DNA of 64,000 nt, taken from assembly GCA_963666875.2 (NCBI GenBank), contig CAXXPU010000005.1, forward strand, positions 124,001-188,000, read 5' to 3'. Of the stretch, positions 1-8,487 are shown in pieces. The notes below the pieces were generated by a model. That model was not told the DNA's origin and did not search any database. It saw only the letters and a list, made by a program, of their open reading frames with translations. The DNA is from G963662655 sp963666875 (GTDB lineage: Bacteria; Cloacimonadota; Cloacimonadia; Cloacimonadales; JAIOQZ01). Position 1 is the first letter of the stretch, and every line of letters begins with the position of its first letter. Both the position numbers and the translations under genes were made by a program.

Positions 1-80
1 GGTTTTTTGAAAAATATCTATTTAGGACAGCTCTGGGGATTGAGATTGACCTATAACCCATACAAACCTATGAAAGATGA

Positions 81-1028
81 ATGAAAAGAAGAGTTGTCTT
101 TCTCACAGTGCTAGTTTTAATGGCACACCTGCTGTCTTGCACTGATCAGAAAAAAACAGTGACGCTAGATTTCGACAGGATAAACAGCAAATATTACACA
201 GAGAAATTCTTGCAGGATCACAGCTTTCTTGAATCATTGGATTTAGAGGAGCTTTTCGAGTTTACATACGAGCTTTCGTTGGACCCGGAAGAATTTAGCG
301 GAAGTGGGATGCTCTTGATTGAACCATTGATTGAGAAATGGAATGAAAAACCATATGAAGATCAACTTCTGTATATTATTGGTTGTAAGGAATTTAATAG
401 ACATTTCAGGTATTATTTTCTTTGCATCGCAGAAAAAAGAATCAAGCAAGGGGATAAGAAATATAATGATCTACAGGAAATTCTGTTGAATATTGCATCA
501 GATACTGATGAACAAGACATCTACAGAAGGAGTGCTGTCTCAAGCCTCTCTTGGAAAACTCCTCTGGTTCAACAAAGAATAATGCAACTGGTTGAGCAAA
601 CGGATTCTCCTGAACTACTGCCTTCTCTCGTTTTTGCACTCAGATCTTCTGGTAGTCAGGAGTTCGACCGATATATTAGTGATGTAATCCACAGCCCATA
701 TGATTATCAAGACAATGTGCTTAGGCTCGCCATTCGGTACATTGAACTCACTCCGGAATGGGATTATCTCAGGACATTTAGTGAGATAGCACAGAATACA
801 GACTCCATGATTGTATACTTGGAGATTCTCGAAAGAATGGGAAAAATGAATACAATGCAAGCAGTAATGTCTTTCATTGACAACCTTGGCAGGTTTGGGT
901 ATGGTACTACATCATTTGAAGGTCACAAGCACGCAGACATTTCTTTAAGATTGTGGCCATCCCAGGCAGCGGTCAGATGGATGCTTTCTGCTGAGCAAGA
1001 CCATCTCCATTACGGTGCCCAGTCGTGA
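81..1028 (+). CDS. predicted lipoprotein, helical-repeat-like, unknown function
   Basis: I do not recognise a family. The first 20 residues form a lipoprotein signal peptide: a basic start (MKRR), a hydrophobic stretch and the lipobox LLSC with Cys20 as the lipidation site. The mature 295 residues look alpha-helical, and residues about 150-260 contain evenly spaced short helices (for example SPELLPSLVFALRS) reminiscent of HEAT-type repeats, so a scaffold or binding role is possible. The gene is monocistronic here. The C-terminal end is odd: another frame from about 985 to 1100 encodes a plausible continuation (TVPSRDIHPNTAAYLQMAD and then MFSKLSEIR before TGA), so a frameshift or fusion may have altered the end. 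The start is the first ATG preceding the signal peptide. Confidence 0.7.
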   Translation: MKRRVVFLTVLVLMAHLLSCTDQKKTVTLDFDRINSKYYTEKFLQDHSFLESLDLEELFEFTYELSLDPEEFSGSGMLLIEPLIEKWNEKPYEDQLLYIIGCKEFNRHFRYYFLCIAEKRIKQGDKKYNDLQEILLNIASDTDEQDIYRRSAVSSLSWKTPLVQQRIMQLVEQTDSPELLPSLVFALRSSGSQEFDRYISDVIHSPYDYQDNVLRLAIRYIELTPEWDYLRTFSEIAQNTDSMIVYLEILERMGKMNTMQAVMSFIDNLGRFGYGTTSFEGHKHADISLRLWPSQAAVRWMLSAEQDHLHYGAQS

Positions 1029-1100
1029 CATTCATCCGAACACGGCGGCATACCTCCAGATGGCTGATATCATGTTCTCAAAGTTGAGTGAAATCCGATG

Positions 1101-1408
1101 AATTTGGAAAACCACTTGCAACATAGTATCAAGTAACTATATAACAGAGCGTTACGAATCTGAGGCAGCACTTTTCGGGTGGCTGCCTTTCTCAAATTTG
1201 GAAAACCACTTGCAACATAGCATTAACCAGCCAATTATCAAGTACTTACATGATTAAAGCGGCTCGTTTCGATGGGCTGCTTTCGTATTATTTGGAAAAC
1301 TACTTGCAACTTAGTGTTAGATCGCTGATATGTAAGGCGGTATGTGTGTAATGCGGTGATTGCGCCGACTGCGCGCTAGCGCCATTTGGAAAACTGCTTG
1401 CAACTTTT
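1101..1408. repeat. four-copy tandem array with exact 94-bp period
   Basis: A 26-bp sequence, consensus AATTTGGAAAACCACTTGCA followed by ACATAG, occurs at 1101-1126, 1195-1220, 1289-1314 and 1383-1408, always exactly 94 bp apart. The 68-bp interiors are not similar in sequence, but the first two end in a stem-loop just before the next repeat: AGGCAGC/GCTGCCT with TTTC after it near 1162-1190, and AAAGCGGCTC/GGGCTGCTTT near 1256-1283. Each repeat contains TTGCAA, and the sequence 16-17 bp further on is AT-rich (TATATA, AATTAT, GATATG). The copies diverge gradually, the last being the most altered. It lies in the non-coding stretch between the lipoprotein gene and tRNA-Arg. See findings. Confidence 0.85.
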
Positions 1409-1511
1409 TGGAAATTTGCCTGACACTTTATAACGGAAAATATTGGAAAGAGCCGGAGATGCTTATTAGCGCATAACTTGTTGTAATTAAGAAGGTAATC
1501 TGCATAATAAT

Positions 1512-1588
1512 TGGCGCCCCCGGCACGACTCGAACGTGCGACCTTTTCCTTAGGAGGGAACTGCTCTATCCACCTGAGCTACGGGGGC
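1512..1588 (-). tRNA. tRNA-Arg (anticodon CCU), CCA encoded
   Basis: On the minus strand a complete cloverleaf can be read: acceptor GCCCCCG/CGGGGGC, D-arm GCTC...GAGC, anticodon loop CTCCTAA giving anticodon CCU, a T-arm GCACG-TTCGAGT-CGTGC and an encoded 3' CCA. It decodes AGG. The outermost pair of the anticodon stem is a G-A mismatch, which is unusual but tolerated in some tRNAs. It lies 134 bp from the mobile unit that follows. Confidence 0.95.
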
Positions 1589-1861
1589 AGCCCATGTTTG
1601 CCATGTAAATTCCATCGCATTACGTGTCAAGAAAAGGTTGTTCCACGCTTACCCCTGTATTTTCATAAGAAGTTGACGCGGAGCTGAAGAGCGTCTCCCC
1701 ATCGTCATTTCCATGGAGTGATTATATATTTCTCGACTTTGCTGAAGCACAGTGATATTGCGCTTGTATGTCGATAATAGATAAACGTTTATTCTTCCAG
1801 TCCGATTTCCGGTCGATGAAGATCAAAGGGAAGCATTTCTTCAAACCTTTCACCATACCTT

Positions 1862-2959
1862 TCAGCGAATAGAGGAAGCATACGACCAGCCAGAACAGCT
1901 TTTCAGGCTCTGATACCGCATCAACTTCATGTTTTCCCAACCAAAATCTTGTTTGACCAGCCAATGCAACTCTTCGATTTTCCAGCGTAACCGGTACATT
2001 CGCAGCACGTTGCCGATGAGTTCCCGATCGCTCCAATTCCTGCCCGGGAATCGGCACAGAAAACTGAACCAGCGCGTTTCCATCTTGCCCCTGCGATTAC
2101 GTCGTCGCATCTTCACGATTACCAGGCGCAGATCGACCATGGGCGCGTTCTTTGAAGGATGATCCGACACTCTTGCGCGAACGTATTGAATGCCACATTC
2201 GAACCACGTTCCCGGCTGATCCCCATCGATGCGATATTGCAGAGGTGTCGCGTCCCTGATAGCCTTGTAAGGCATCAACACGCCATTCAACTCGAGATGC
2301 CGTTGCGCCATGTAGCGGATAATGAAGGCGTTGTCATTGCGGACGAGTCCCAGAATCACCCGCCAGGAGTCGAACCCGCGGTCAAATACGAAGATGCCCT
2401 TATTCCCGCTGTGAATTATAATGTCGTTGATCCGGTCGAAGAGCAGGTTGTGGAGACTGTCCGCCTCCAGCTTCTGGCTTATCAGATCGGAACTCAATGG
2501 CAACAGGTTCAGCTCTCGGCCATCGTTCTTGCAGGCTATGATGTTCAACAAGTCATAACCTGGAGCTGTTTTCCCCGTGCTGCCATCTCGAACCTTTTTC
2601 AGACCCTCCATTTTCCTGGCACGACTCTTCACAAGATCGCTCTCATCCACGACAATAACCGTATCCGAATCGAGCTTTCGGCACTGTATTTCAAGCAGAC
2701 GATCCCGGATGCGTTCGTCAAAATAGACACGTTTCAGATTGCGATAGAGTCGCTCCGCTGTTTTCTTGGGACGGGTGTTCTCGTTGAGTTTGCAAGCAGA
2801 GCGATGGACACTGGTGGAACCGCTGGCGAGTATGCCGCGAGATAGGCTCCGAAGCGCTTTGAACTCGGGCAAGGAAAAGCCCTCTCGAAAATAATCGAAG
2901 AAATGGTAAAATTTCCCTTGCGTAGATTTGGTCATTTCGATTTGATTTATATCCTTCAT
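1862..2959 (-). CDS. IS4-type DDE transposase, frameshifted near its C-terminus
   Basis: This is a cut-and-paste DDE transposase. The catalytic positions are visible: first Asp in VIVVDESD, second Asp in FVFDRGFD, and the IS4 signature Y-(2)-R-(3)-E-(6)-K as YRLRWKIEELHWLVK. The start at 2959 is chosen because AAAGGAG precedes the ATG; the longer open frame upstream is a shadow. The reading frame ends at 1862, but the -1 frame continues to 1722 with a natural transposase end (LFWLVVCFLYSLKGMVK...). The switch is at an A4 run (plus strand 1900-1903). It is either a one-base deletion inactivating the gene or a weak programmed -1 slip. Read through, the protein is about 412 aa, usual for the family. 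Confidence 0.85.
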   Translation of the reverse strand: MKDINQIEMTKSTQGKFYHFFDYFREGFSLPEFKALRSLSRGILASGSTSVHRSACKLNENTRPKKTAERLYRNLKRVYFDERIRDRLLEIQCRKLDSDTVIVVDESDLVKSRARKMEGLKKVRDGSTGKTAPGYDLLNIIACKNDGRELNLLPLSSDLISQKLEADSLHNLLFDRINDIIIHSGNKGIFVFDRGFDSWRVILGLVRNDNAFIIRYMAQRHLELNGVLMPYKAIRDATPLQYRIDGDQPGTWFECGIQYVRARVSDHPSKNAPMVDLRLVIVKMRRRNRRGKMETRWFSFLCRFPGRNWSDRELIGNVLRMYRLRWKIEELHWLVKQDFGWENMKLMRYQSLKSCSGWSYASSIR

Positions 2960-3015
2960 GGACGGCTCCTTTGTTTGTTTATTGGTTGAATCAAATTTAC
3001 GGGAGCCGTTCCTTT

Positions 3016-3852
3016 TTATTCCTCCGTAACTGCCGCTTTCAGCCCATCGTTTTTTAGCGTTTTTTTTACTCCGTCCATATACTGGTTCTGCTCGATCATG
3101 ATCGAAAGGGTATCCTGCATGATGGGGGATTGCTTCGCTTCCGATATCAGCGCCCGATACTGCTTGACCAGATAGACCGATAATCCGGTTACCTGCGCGA
3201 TATTTCGGGAGTCCGTAACACCATGGTGGAGGCTCATCAGCACCTTCTTGAAATCTTCCAGGTAACGCTTGATGGATGAGGTCGTGTGGTAACATTTGCG
3301 GTGAATCTCGCTGTAGGTAAAGCCTTCCAGATACAGGCGGATGATCTGGCTTTTGTGAGTCTGGCAGCGTCCGACGTTGTGAAAAACACCACGCGTTACG
3401 ACATGAACACCGCGATCCTGAATTGCACGAATATCGCGCCTGATTGTCCGCTTACTGCAACGAAGCAATCGGCTCAGGTCTTCCTGGGTAAGGAGCCCGT
3501 CCTGCTCGATCGCTTCCTCGGTGATCCGCTGGATGGTCACCTGGCGAAGATATGTCCGCCCGTATTGGTGAAGGATCGAAAGGTCATCCCGCTCATCATC
3601 GAGCGTCACGTAAATGGTGCGTTTGCGGATGTTCTCCATGCTTTTACCGCTCTTCTCTTCGATATCGGCTACCACGACAGGAACGACACCGGGATAGACG
3701 GTACTGGATCGATAAAGAATGGACTTGGCTGTCTGAAGGATTTGTTCGCTTAATCGAGGGGAGAGTTCGTATGAATTCTGCAACTCATACAAGAACTCTC
3801 CCTCATAACTCTTTAACTCATCGCGCCTTAGCGCATTGTCTCGCTGATGCAT
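3016..3852 (-). CDS. DUF1670 family HTH protein, partner of the IS4-type transposase
   Basis: The 278-aa protein fits the DUF1670 family (PF07900), whose role is unknown. The recognisable core is RITEEAYEQ-like text followed by the helix-turn-helix LLTQEDLSRLLRCSKRTIRR (residues about 120-140), the segment GRCQTHKSQIIRLYLEGFTY, and a second and third putative HTH (residues about 165-235). So a DNA-binding role is likely, by inference a regulator or accessory of the neighbouring transposase. The start is supported by AAGGGGG five bases upstream of the ATG. The gene lies directly upstream of the transposase on the same strand. A shorter relative is at 49.4-50.2 kb, where it follows rather than precedes transposase sequence. 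Confidence 0.75.
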   Translation of the reverse strand: MHQRDNALRRDELKSYEGEFLYELQNSYELSPRLSEQILQTAKSILYRSSTVYPGVVPVVVADIEEKSGKSMENIRKRTIYVTLDDERDDLSILHQYGRTYLRQVTIQRITEEAIEQDGLLTQEDLSRLLRCSKRTIRRDIRAIQDRGVHVVTRGVFHNVGRCQTHKSQIIRLYLEGFTYSEIHRKCYHTTSSIKRYLEDFKKVLMSLHHGVTDSRNIAQVTGLSVYLVKQYRALISEAKQSPIMQDTLSIMIEQNQYMDGVKKTLKNDGLKAAVTEE

Positions 3853-3910
3853 CGGGTCCCCCTTATTCAGACGCTGCTAAACCAACGTAGCAACTGGAGG
3901 ACATTTGTCA

Positions 3911-5758
3911 CTATTTCAGAAGCAACATCCGTTTGGTCTGCTGGAAGCCATCGGCTTTCATACGATAAAGGTAGATACCGCTTCCGACGGAACGCCCATT
4001 GTCGTCCTTACCGTTCCAGACGCGAACGTGATTCCCGGCGTCCATCTTGTCGTCAACCAGCGTGCGAACCTTCTGTCCAAGCATGTTGTAGATCACAATG
4101 CTGACATCCGATGCCTCGGGCAGCGAGAACGCGATCTCGGTCTCCGGATTGAAAGGATTGGGGCTGTTGGAAAGGGTGTATTCGGTAACGGGTTCCGGTG
4201 CTATTTCGGCATCGAGCGGTTCTTCTCCGCCATCGACCCACACCGCTTCCCGCACGATACGCTTGAAAGGATTGGCGTTGTTGCCGGTGGCGATCGCTGT
4301 GATGATGTAGTTTCCCGGTGTCGTGGTGTCCGTGTATTCGGTCACGCCGCTTACGCCGGTATCGCTCGCATCCATCGTGACGATGTGTCCGTCCGGTCTT
4401 TCGATTTGATACTGCACATTCGCGGCCGGGACAGGTCCGTCGTTGGTGAGTTGCGTGGTGATGCGGATCGGTTCACCCGGTTGCAGGTGGCTGTTCTCGA
4501 AATCCATATCCAGCTTCAGCGCGTTGGAAGAGAGCACCCAAAAGGAGTATTCCGACGGGGTCTGGGAGTAGTTCTCGGTGCTGATATCGGCTTTCCAGGT
4601 GCCGGTTTCCGGGTTGATGATCTTGAAGGCGCATTGGGTATCGACCTGGATCGATTTGTACTGGTTGTACTCATTTTGCACCGGGTTGTAGTAATATACC
4701 TTGCCCGAGGGTGAGGTGAGTGTCATGGTCATGTCCAGATCATCGGCATGCCAGTCGGCGTTGACAATCAGGTTTCGGCTGCCCTCGTCTATATAGAATT
4801 CGTGCGAGATATCCTCGTGCGGTCCGAGGACGACACCGCGAAGATCGGCATTCCGTCCTTGTTGTTTTAGCGCTTGATAGATATCGCTCATGATGGTCGT
4901 GATGGTGTTGGGCGAGGCGAAATTATAAGTTCCGTTGGTTAGATTGCGTAACCAGATGAGTTCCGTCGGATCGCAATCCGTCCCGAATCCCAACGCGTGA
5001 ATAATAACAAAGGTGTAGATCGGTTGAATATCCGATCTTTGACTGGCATTGTTTCTGCCATCGGACATAACGAGAAGTCCAGCTCTTTTCGTCTCGCTGG
5101 CAAAATCTGGGTCGCTTTGATCGGCATTGACCAACTGCGCGATACCATACCGGACGCCCTTGAAGAGCGCGGTCACGCCGGTGGACTGAAGCTGCTGGAT
5201 CGTATTCTGCATGGAACTGATCGTTCCGCCGTTTTGCATGATGTGAATCGGGTATTTGACGTGTGGGCGGGATTCATAGGATATCACTCCCGCTTCGTCG
5301 CCCAGATCGTTTTGCGTATCCAGTAGATTGTTAAAAGCATAACAGGCATCTTTGAGATTATCGAGTTTTTCACCTAACATGCTGCTGGACTGATCCAGTA
5401 CGTAGGTCATATCGATTCCGAAAACAGCCACATAGTTGTTTTCGTTTTGCGAGTCGGTCAAACTCGCGGCTGAGGTGACCTGAAGACTGACGTCGTAGTA
5501 ACCGAGATCAACATAGGTGTGAACGGGATTCTGGTCGGTCGAGGTCTCTCCGTCACCGAAGTTCCATAGCCATTCGGCGATTGGGTCCGTTTCGTCATCC
5601 GTTGTCGATGAATCGATAAACTGTATGTCCAGTGGAACACGTCCAGCCGGTTCATCACCGATGTCGGTGGTAAAAGCTGCTGTCACATCAGCAGATAGGT
5701 GTAAGGTAAACGCCATAAGAACCAGAAACAAGAAACCGCCATTTCGCATGCTCATCAT
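3911..5758 (-). CDS. secreted PKD + von Willebrand A domain protein with FlgD-like C-terminal module
   Basis: A 615-aa surface or secreted protein. After a signal peptide (MMSMRNGGFLFLVLMAFTLH) comes a PKD-type Ig fold (WLWNFGDGET...HTYVDLGYYDVSLQV), then a VWA domain with the metal-ion-dependent adhesion motif DxSxS (YVLDQSSSM), a beta-sandwich region, and a final FlgD-like module starting at NSPNPFNPETEIAFSLPEAS and ending KRMLLLK. The VWA domain suggests adhesion or ligand binding; the terminal module is the type used as a cell-surface sorting or attachment domain in FCB bacteria. I chose the ATG at 5758 because GGAGA lies just upstream; the frame is open 35 codons further. It follows rnr by about 130 bp on the same strand. 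Confidence 0.85.
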   Translation of the reverse strand: MMSMRNGGFLFLVLMAFTLHLSADVTAAFTTDIGDEPAGRVPLDIQFIDSSTTDDETDPIAEWLWNFGDGETSTDQNPVHTYVDLGYYDVSLQVTSAASLTDSQNENNYVAVFGIDMTYVLDQSSSMLGEKLDNLKDACYAFNNLLDTQNDLGDEAGVISYESRPHVKYPIHIMQNGGTISSMQNTIQQLQSTGVTALFKGVRYGIAQLVNADQSDPDFASETKRAGLLVMSDGRNNASQRSDIQPIYTFVIIHALGFGTDCDPTELIWLRNLTNGTYNFASPNTITTIMSDIYQALKQQGRNADLRGVVLGPHEDISHEFYIDEGSRNLIVNADWHADDLDMTMTLTSPSGKVYYYNPVQNEYNQYKSIQVDTQCAFKIINPETGTWKADISTENYSQTPSEYSFWVLSSNALKLDMDFENSHLQPGEPIRITTQLTNDGPVPAANVQYQIERPDGHIVTMDASDTGVSGVTEYTDTTTPGNYIITAIATGNNANPFKRIVREAVWVDGGEEPLDAEIAPEPVTEYTLSNSPNPFNPETEIAFSLPEASDVSIVIYNMLGQKVRTLVDDKMDAGNHVRVWNGKDDNGRSVGSGIYLYRMKADGFQQTKRMLLLK

Positions 5759-5886
5759 CAATTCTCCTGCTATTCGTTTCTTTAATCTATCAGGGTTTTC
5801 GCCCGTATTATCTTCTAACTGGATTGAGATCACATGATTGCGATCTGTCAAGTGATATTTCAATCCAATTTCAATAGATGCAAAAA

Positions 5887-8016
5887 TTATTCCAGTATGG
5901 TGAAATATATGTCGTCCGTCACCCGCTCCAGCCGGACTTTCATACGATCCATCAATTTGAGGCTGCGACCGCTGTTTTCGTCGATCAGCCGCATGTATTC
6001 CTCGTACAATCTGAAATTGCCCTGCAATTGCGTAACGGGCACCACGCCGATCACAGGCATGTCATCCAGCTCGATGATGATATTCGTGCGGTTGACCGCG
6101 ATGATGATTCCCTCGTACTCGTCTCCCACGTGCTTCTTCATGAACTGGAGCTTGCTGACGCGATTGACCTCCCGCTCCGATTCGTCCGCCAGGATCTCCC
6201 GCTCGGAAGCCACGTTGGCGAGACGCTCGATCTCCTTCTGACGGAAATTACCGCCGGCTGTCGTGAAAACATGCTGCTTTAGCTGATGATGGACGACCAG
6301 GTCGCAAAGCCTGCGGATGGGCGAGGTGAAGTGCGTGTAGGTCTTGATCGCCAGGCCGAAATGCCCCTTGTGCTCGATGGTGTATTTCGCCTTCTTCAGG
6401 CTTCGAAGGATCATCCTGTCGAACACGCGATGGAAATCCTTATTCTCGATGCCGCTCAGGACGTTTTGCAGGGTCTTGTTCAGATTCTTGTGGAATTTAG
6501 CCTTGAAGCCATAGACCTTGATCAACGAGAGAACCCTTCTTACCGCGTCTTCTTCGGGATCTTCGTGAATTCGATACATGGTTTTCTTCGCTGCCTTTGT
6601 CAGGATTTCCGCCACGTGCTCATTGGCGATAAGCATAAAATTCTCGATCACTTTGTGGGATTCGGTCTCGGAGGATCGTTCAAGCTTCTTGAGGTAGCCT
6701 TCGGCGTCGTAAACGAACTCCACTTCCGGCAGATCGAAGTACAAACACCCCTTCTCGTCGCGGTTTTTCGAAAGGACTCGCGACAGTTTGCGCATCTCGA
6801 GGATCATGTCGCAGAGGTCTCCCGAAAGGTCGATCTCCCTGCCGTCGAACAGCTCATCGACCTCTTCATAGGTCAGTCGCGCATCGGAGTTGATCACCGA
6901 TTCGAACGCTTGCTGTTTCAGGATTCTGCCGTCGCTGTCGAAATCGGTGACCACCGTGACGGTCATCTTGTCCTCTTGCGGACGAAGGCTGCACATCCGG
7001 TTGGAGAGCTTTTCCGGCAGCATAGGAATCACACGTCGCGGAAAGTAAAAGCTGTTGCCGCGCATGGCGGCTTCGATATAGACAGGCGAGCCGATCGGCA
7101 CATAATGCGCGACATCCGCGATATGGACGCACAGTCGCCAGCCGCCCGGCGTATTTACCAGCGAGATTGCGTCGTCGTAGTCCTTGGCGGAGGCGGGATC
7201 TATGGTGATGGTGGGCAGATTGCGGAAATCCTGCCTGTGCGCGATATCGGAAAAGTCCTCCGTGATGGCTTCAACCTGCTCGATCACTGCATCCGGGAAC
7301 GACATCGGCAGATCGAACCTGCGGATCACGGCCAGAATTTCGATCTCCGGGCTACCCGATTCGCCGAGAATCTCGGTGATCTTGCCGGCAGGAGTGCGCG
7401 ATTTGACGCGATCGCCCCAGTCCGTGACCTCCAGCACCGCTTTCTTTCGCTCCTCCAGACCGTTAGGGTCGAGTACGCGGAACGTGCGGTGAATCTTAGG
7501 GTCGTCCGGCTGCAAGATCCAGTTTCCGCCGGCCTTCTGGATATCACCGACGATTTGCTTCCGCGCACGTTCGAGTATCTTGACGACTGTACCGTACATG
7601 CGCTTGCCGCGGCGATACCGGGTCTCCACCAGCACCTTGTCCTTGTGAAAAGCATTCAGTGTGTCCTCGACATCGACGAAGATGTCGCCTTCGCCCGAGA
7701 TCACGAAGGCAAATGAATGGTCGCGCGCCAGGCTGCCGGCGTCGAACCAACCTTCGATCATTTTACCGCCGGGGGCCTTCGGCTTGCTTGCGGTCTTCAG
7801 CTTCCTCGATTTGTGAATCGTTTTTTTGCCGGAGAACATCTTGTCCTGACGGATAATTCGGCCTTCGGCGGCCATTGCGGCGAGTGTGTCCTTGAGTAGT
7901 CGATACTGGTGTTTTCCAGTCTTGATTAATCCGGCAATCTCTTTGATACGAAATAATTTGTTCTGATTCTCTGAAAGTAATTTCTCGATCTTGTCAGCGA
8001 TCTCTTTATTGTACAT
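5887..8016 (-). CDS. rnr: ribonuclease R (RNase II/R family 3'-5' exoribonuclease)
   Basis: A processive, cytoplasmic 3'-5' exoribonuclease that degrades structured RNA. The 709-aa chain has an N-terminal winged-helix region (residues about 1-70), cold-shock/OB domains (about 75-230), the RNB catalytic domain (about 265-575) with the metal-binding motif IDPASAKDYDDAI, and a C-terminal S1 domain (about 625-709; VGDEYEGIIIAVNR). The length is usual for RNase R. It is the last gene of a probable yicC-membrane protein-rnr operon, with a 30-bp gap upstream. Combining two RNA-processing genes supports a common role in RNA turnover. The lysine-rich tail of E. coli RNase R is missing, as in many other bacteria. 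Confidence 0.95.
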   Translation of the reverse strand: MYNKEIADKIEKLLSENQNKLFRIKEIAGLIKTGKHQYRLLKDTLAAMAAEGRIIRQDKMFSGKKTIHKSRKLKTASKPKAPGGKMIEGWFDAGSLARDHSFAFVISGEGDIFVDVEDTLNAFHKDKVLVETRYRRGKRMYGTVVKILERARKQIVGDIQKAGGNWILQPDDPKIHRTFRVLDPNGLEERKKAVLEVTDWGDRVKSRTPAGKITEILGESGSPEIEILAVIRRFDLPMSFPDAVIEQVEAITEDFSDIAHRQDFRNLPTITIDPASAKDYDDAISLVNTPGGWRLCVHIADVAHYVPIGSPVYIEAAMRGNSFYFPRRVIPMLPEKLSNRMCSLRPQEDKMTVTVVTDFDSDGRILKQQAFESVINSDARLTYEEVDELFDGREIDLSGDLCDMILEMRKLSRVLSKNRDEKGCLYFDLPEVEFVYDAEGYLKKLERSSETESHKVIENFMLIANEHVAEILTKAAKKTMYRIHEDPEEDAVRRVLSLIKVYGFKAKFHKNLNKTLQNVLSGIENKDFHRVFDRMILRSLKKAKYTIEHKGHFGLAIKTYTHFTSPIRRLCDLVVHHQLKQHVFTTAGGNFRQKEIERLANVASEREILADESEREVNRVSKLQFMKKHVGDEYEGIIIAVNRTNIIIELDDMPVIGVVPVTQLQGNFRLYEEYMRLIDENSGRSLKLMDRMKVRLERVTDDIYFTILE

Positions 8017-8046
8017 ATACTAAGGCTCCGATGGGGAAGAGGTGGA

Positions 8047-8487
8047 TCAGTACTTTGCGCTTATTTTCCTGCCAAGGATCTCTTCCAGTTGTTCCCGCTC
8101 TTCCTGCTTCTTCGAGAATCGCAACGATTGTCCTCTGAAGCGGTCCAGCCGGTTGGGTTGGGGGAATGTTCCCAGCATGATTCCCTTTTTATCAGCGTAG
8201 AAGCAATGGAAATCACTGTATTTACGGCTGATTTTAACCGCGAAATAGGCGATGTCGATACGATCTTCGTAGAGTTTGTAGTGGGTTGGGATATAATAGG
8301 GCGCAAGGTTTCCGAGGACAAGCAGCATGCCCAGCACGTAGAAGAGCGGCATTTCCCACTCCACGACCGCGATCTGCCAGAGCAACCCCGCCAGAAAGAC
8401 GAGGAAAATCGACAGAAGGATGCTGGATTTCGGGTAGTCTCTCAGCGGAAATGAAGTCCATGTGAGAAGCGGTTGATCACTCGACAT
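8047..8487 (-). CDS. small membrane protein, unknown function
   Basis: A 146-aa protein I cannot assign to a named family. Two adjacent membrane segments are visible (residues about 21-42, SSILLSIFLVFLAGLLW, and about 48-66, LFYVLGMLLVLGNLAPYYI), followed by a soluble beta-rich domain of about 80 residues (HYKLYEDRIDIAYFAVKISR...) resembling the bacterial PH-like domain that often follows two membrane helices. The start codon overlaps the end of yicC by 11 bp and rnr follows 30 bp downstream, so it is part of that operon. A membrane tether or regulator connected with RNA turnover is only a guess from context. Confidence 0.75.
   Translation of the reverse strand: MSSDQPLLTWTSFPLRDYPKSSILLSIFLVFLAGLLWQIAVVEWEMPLFYVLGMLLVLGNLAPYYIPTHYKLYEDRIDIAYFAVKISRKYSDFHCFYADKKGIMLGTFPQPNRLDRFRGQSLRFSKKQEEREQLEEILGRKISAKY

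Larger units (their letters stand above)
1722..3852 (-). mobile_element. two-gene unit: DUF1670-type HTH protein + IS4-type transposase
   Basis: The two genes are co-oriented, separated by 56 bp, and related to a decayed pair at 49.2-50.2 kb, which supports a mobile unit. I could not find clear terminal inverted repeats or a target duplication, so the outer limits are those of the genes. The unit lies between tRNA-Arg and a PKD/VWA surface-protein gene. Confidence 0.65.

Noticed and set aside
1101..1408. CRISPR array
   Set aside because: Repeats degenerate along the array, the spacing is a fixed 68 bp, interiors contain stem-loops, and no cas gene is near.
1722..3852. Same terminal ends as the MITE for the DUF1670/IS4 unit
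   Set aside because: A faint TACCCCTGTAT at about 1653 recalls the MITE end, but no matching opposite end was found near 3000 or 3880.
3911..5758. Proof of a type IX secretion system from FlgD-like C-termini
   Set aside because: The modules are typical of surface proteins in FCB bacteria, but no secretion gene is in the window, so the export route is left open.
6286..7716. Long plus-strand frame of 476 codons
   Set aside because: It is antisense to rnr; the protein has no domain, and the rnr frame has clear family motifs.
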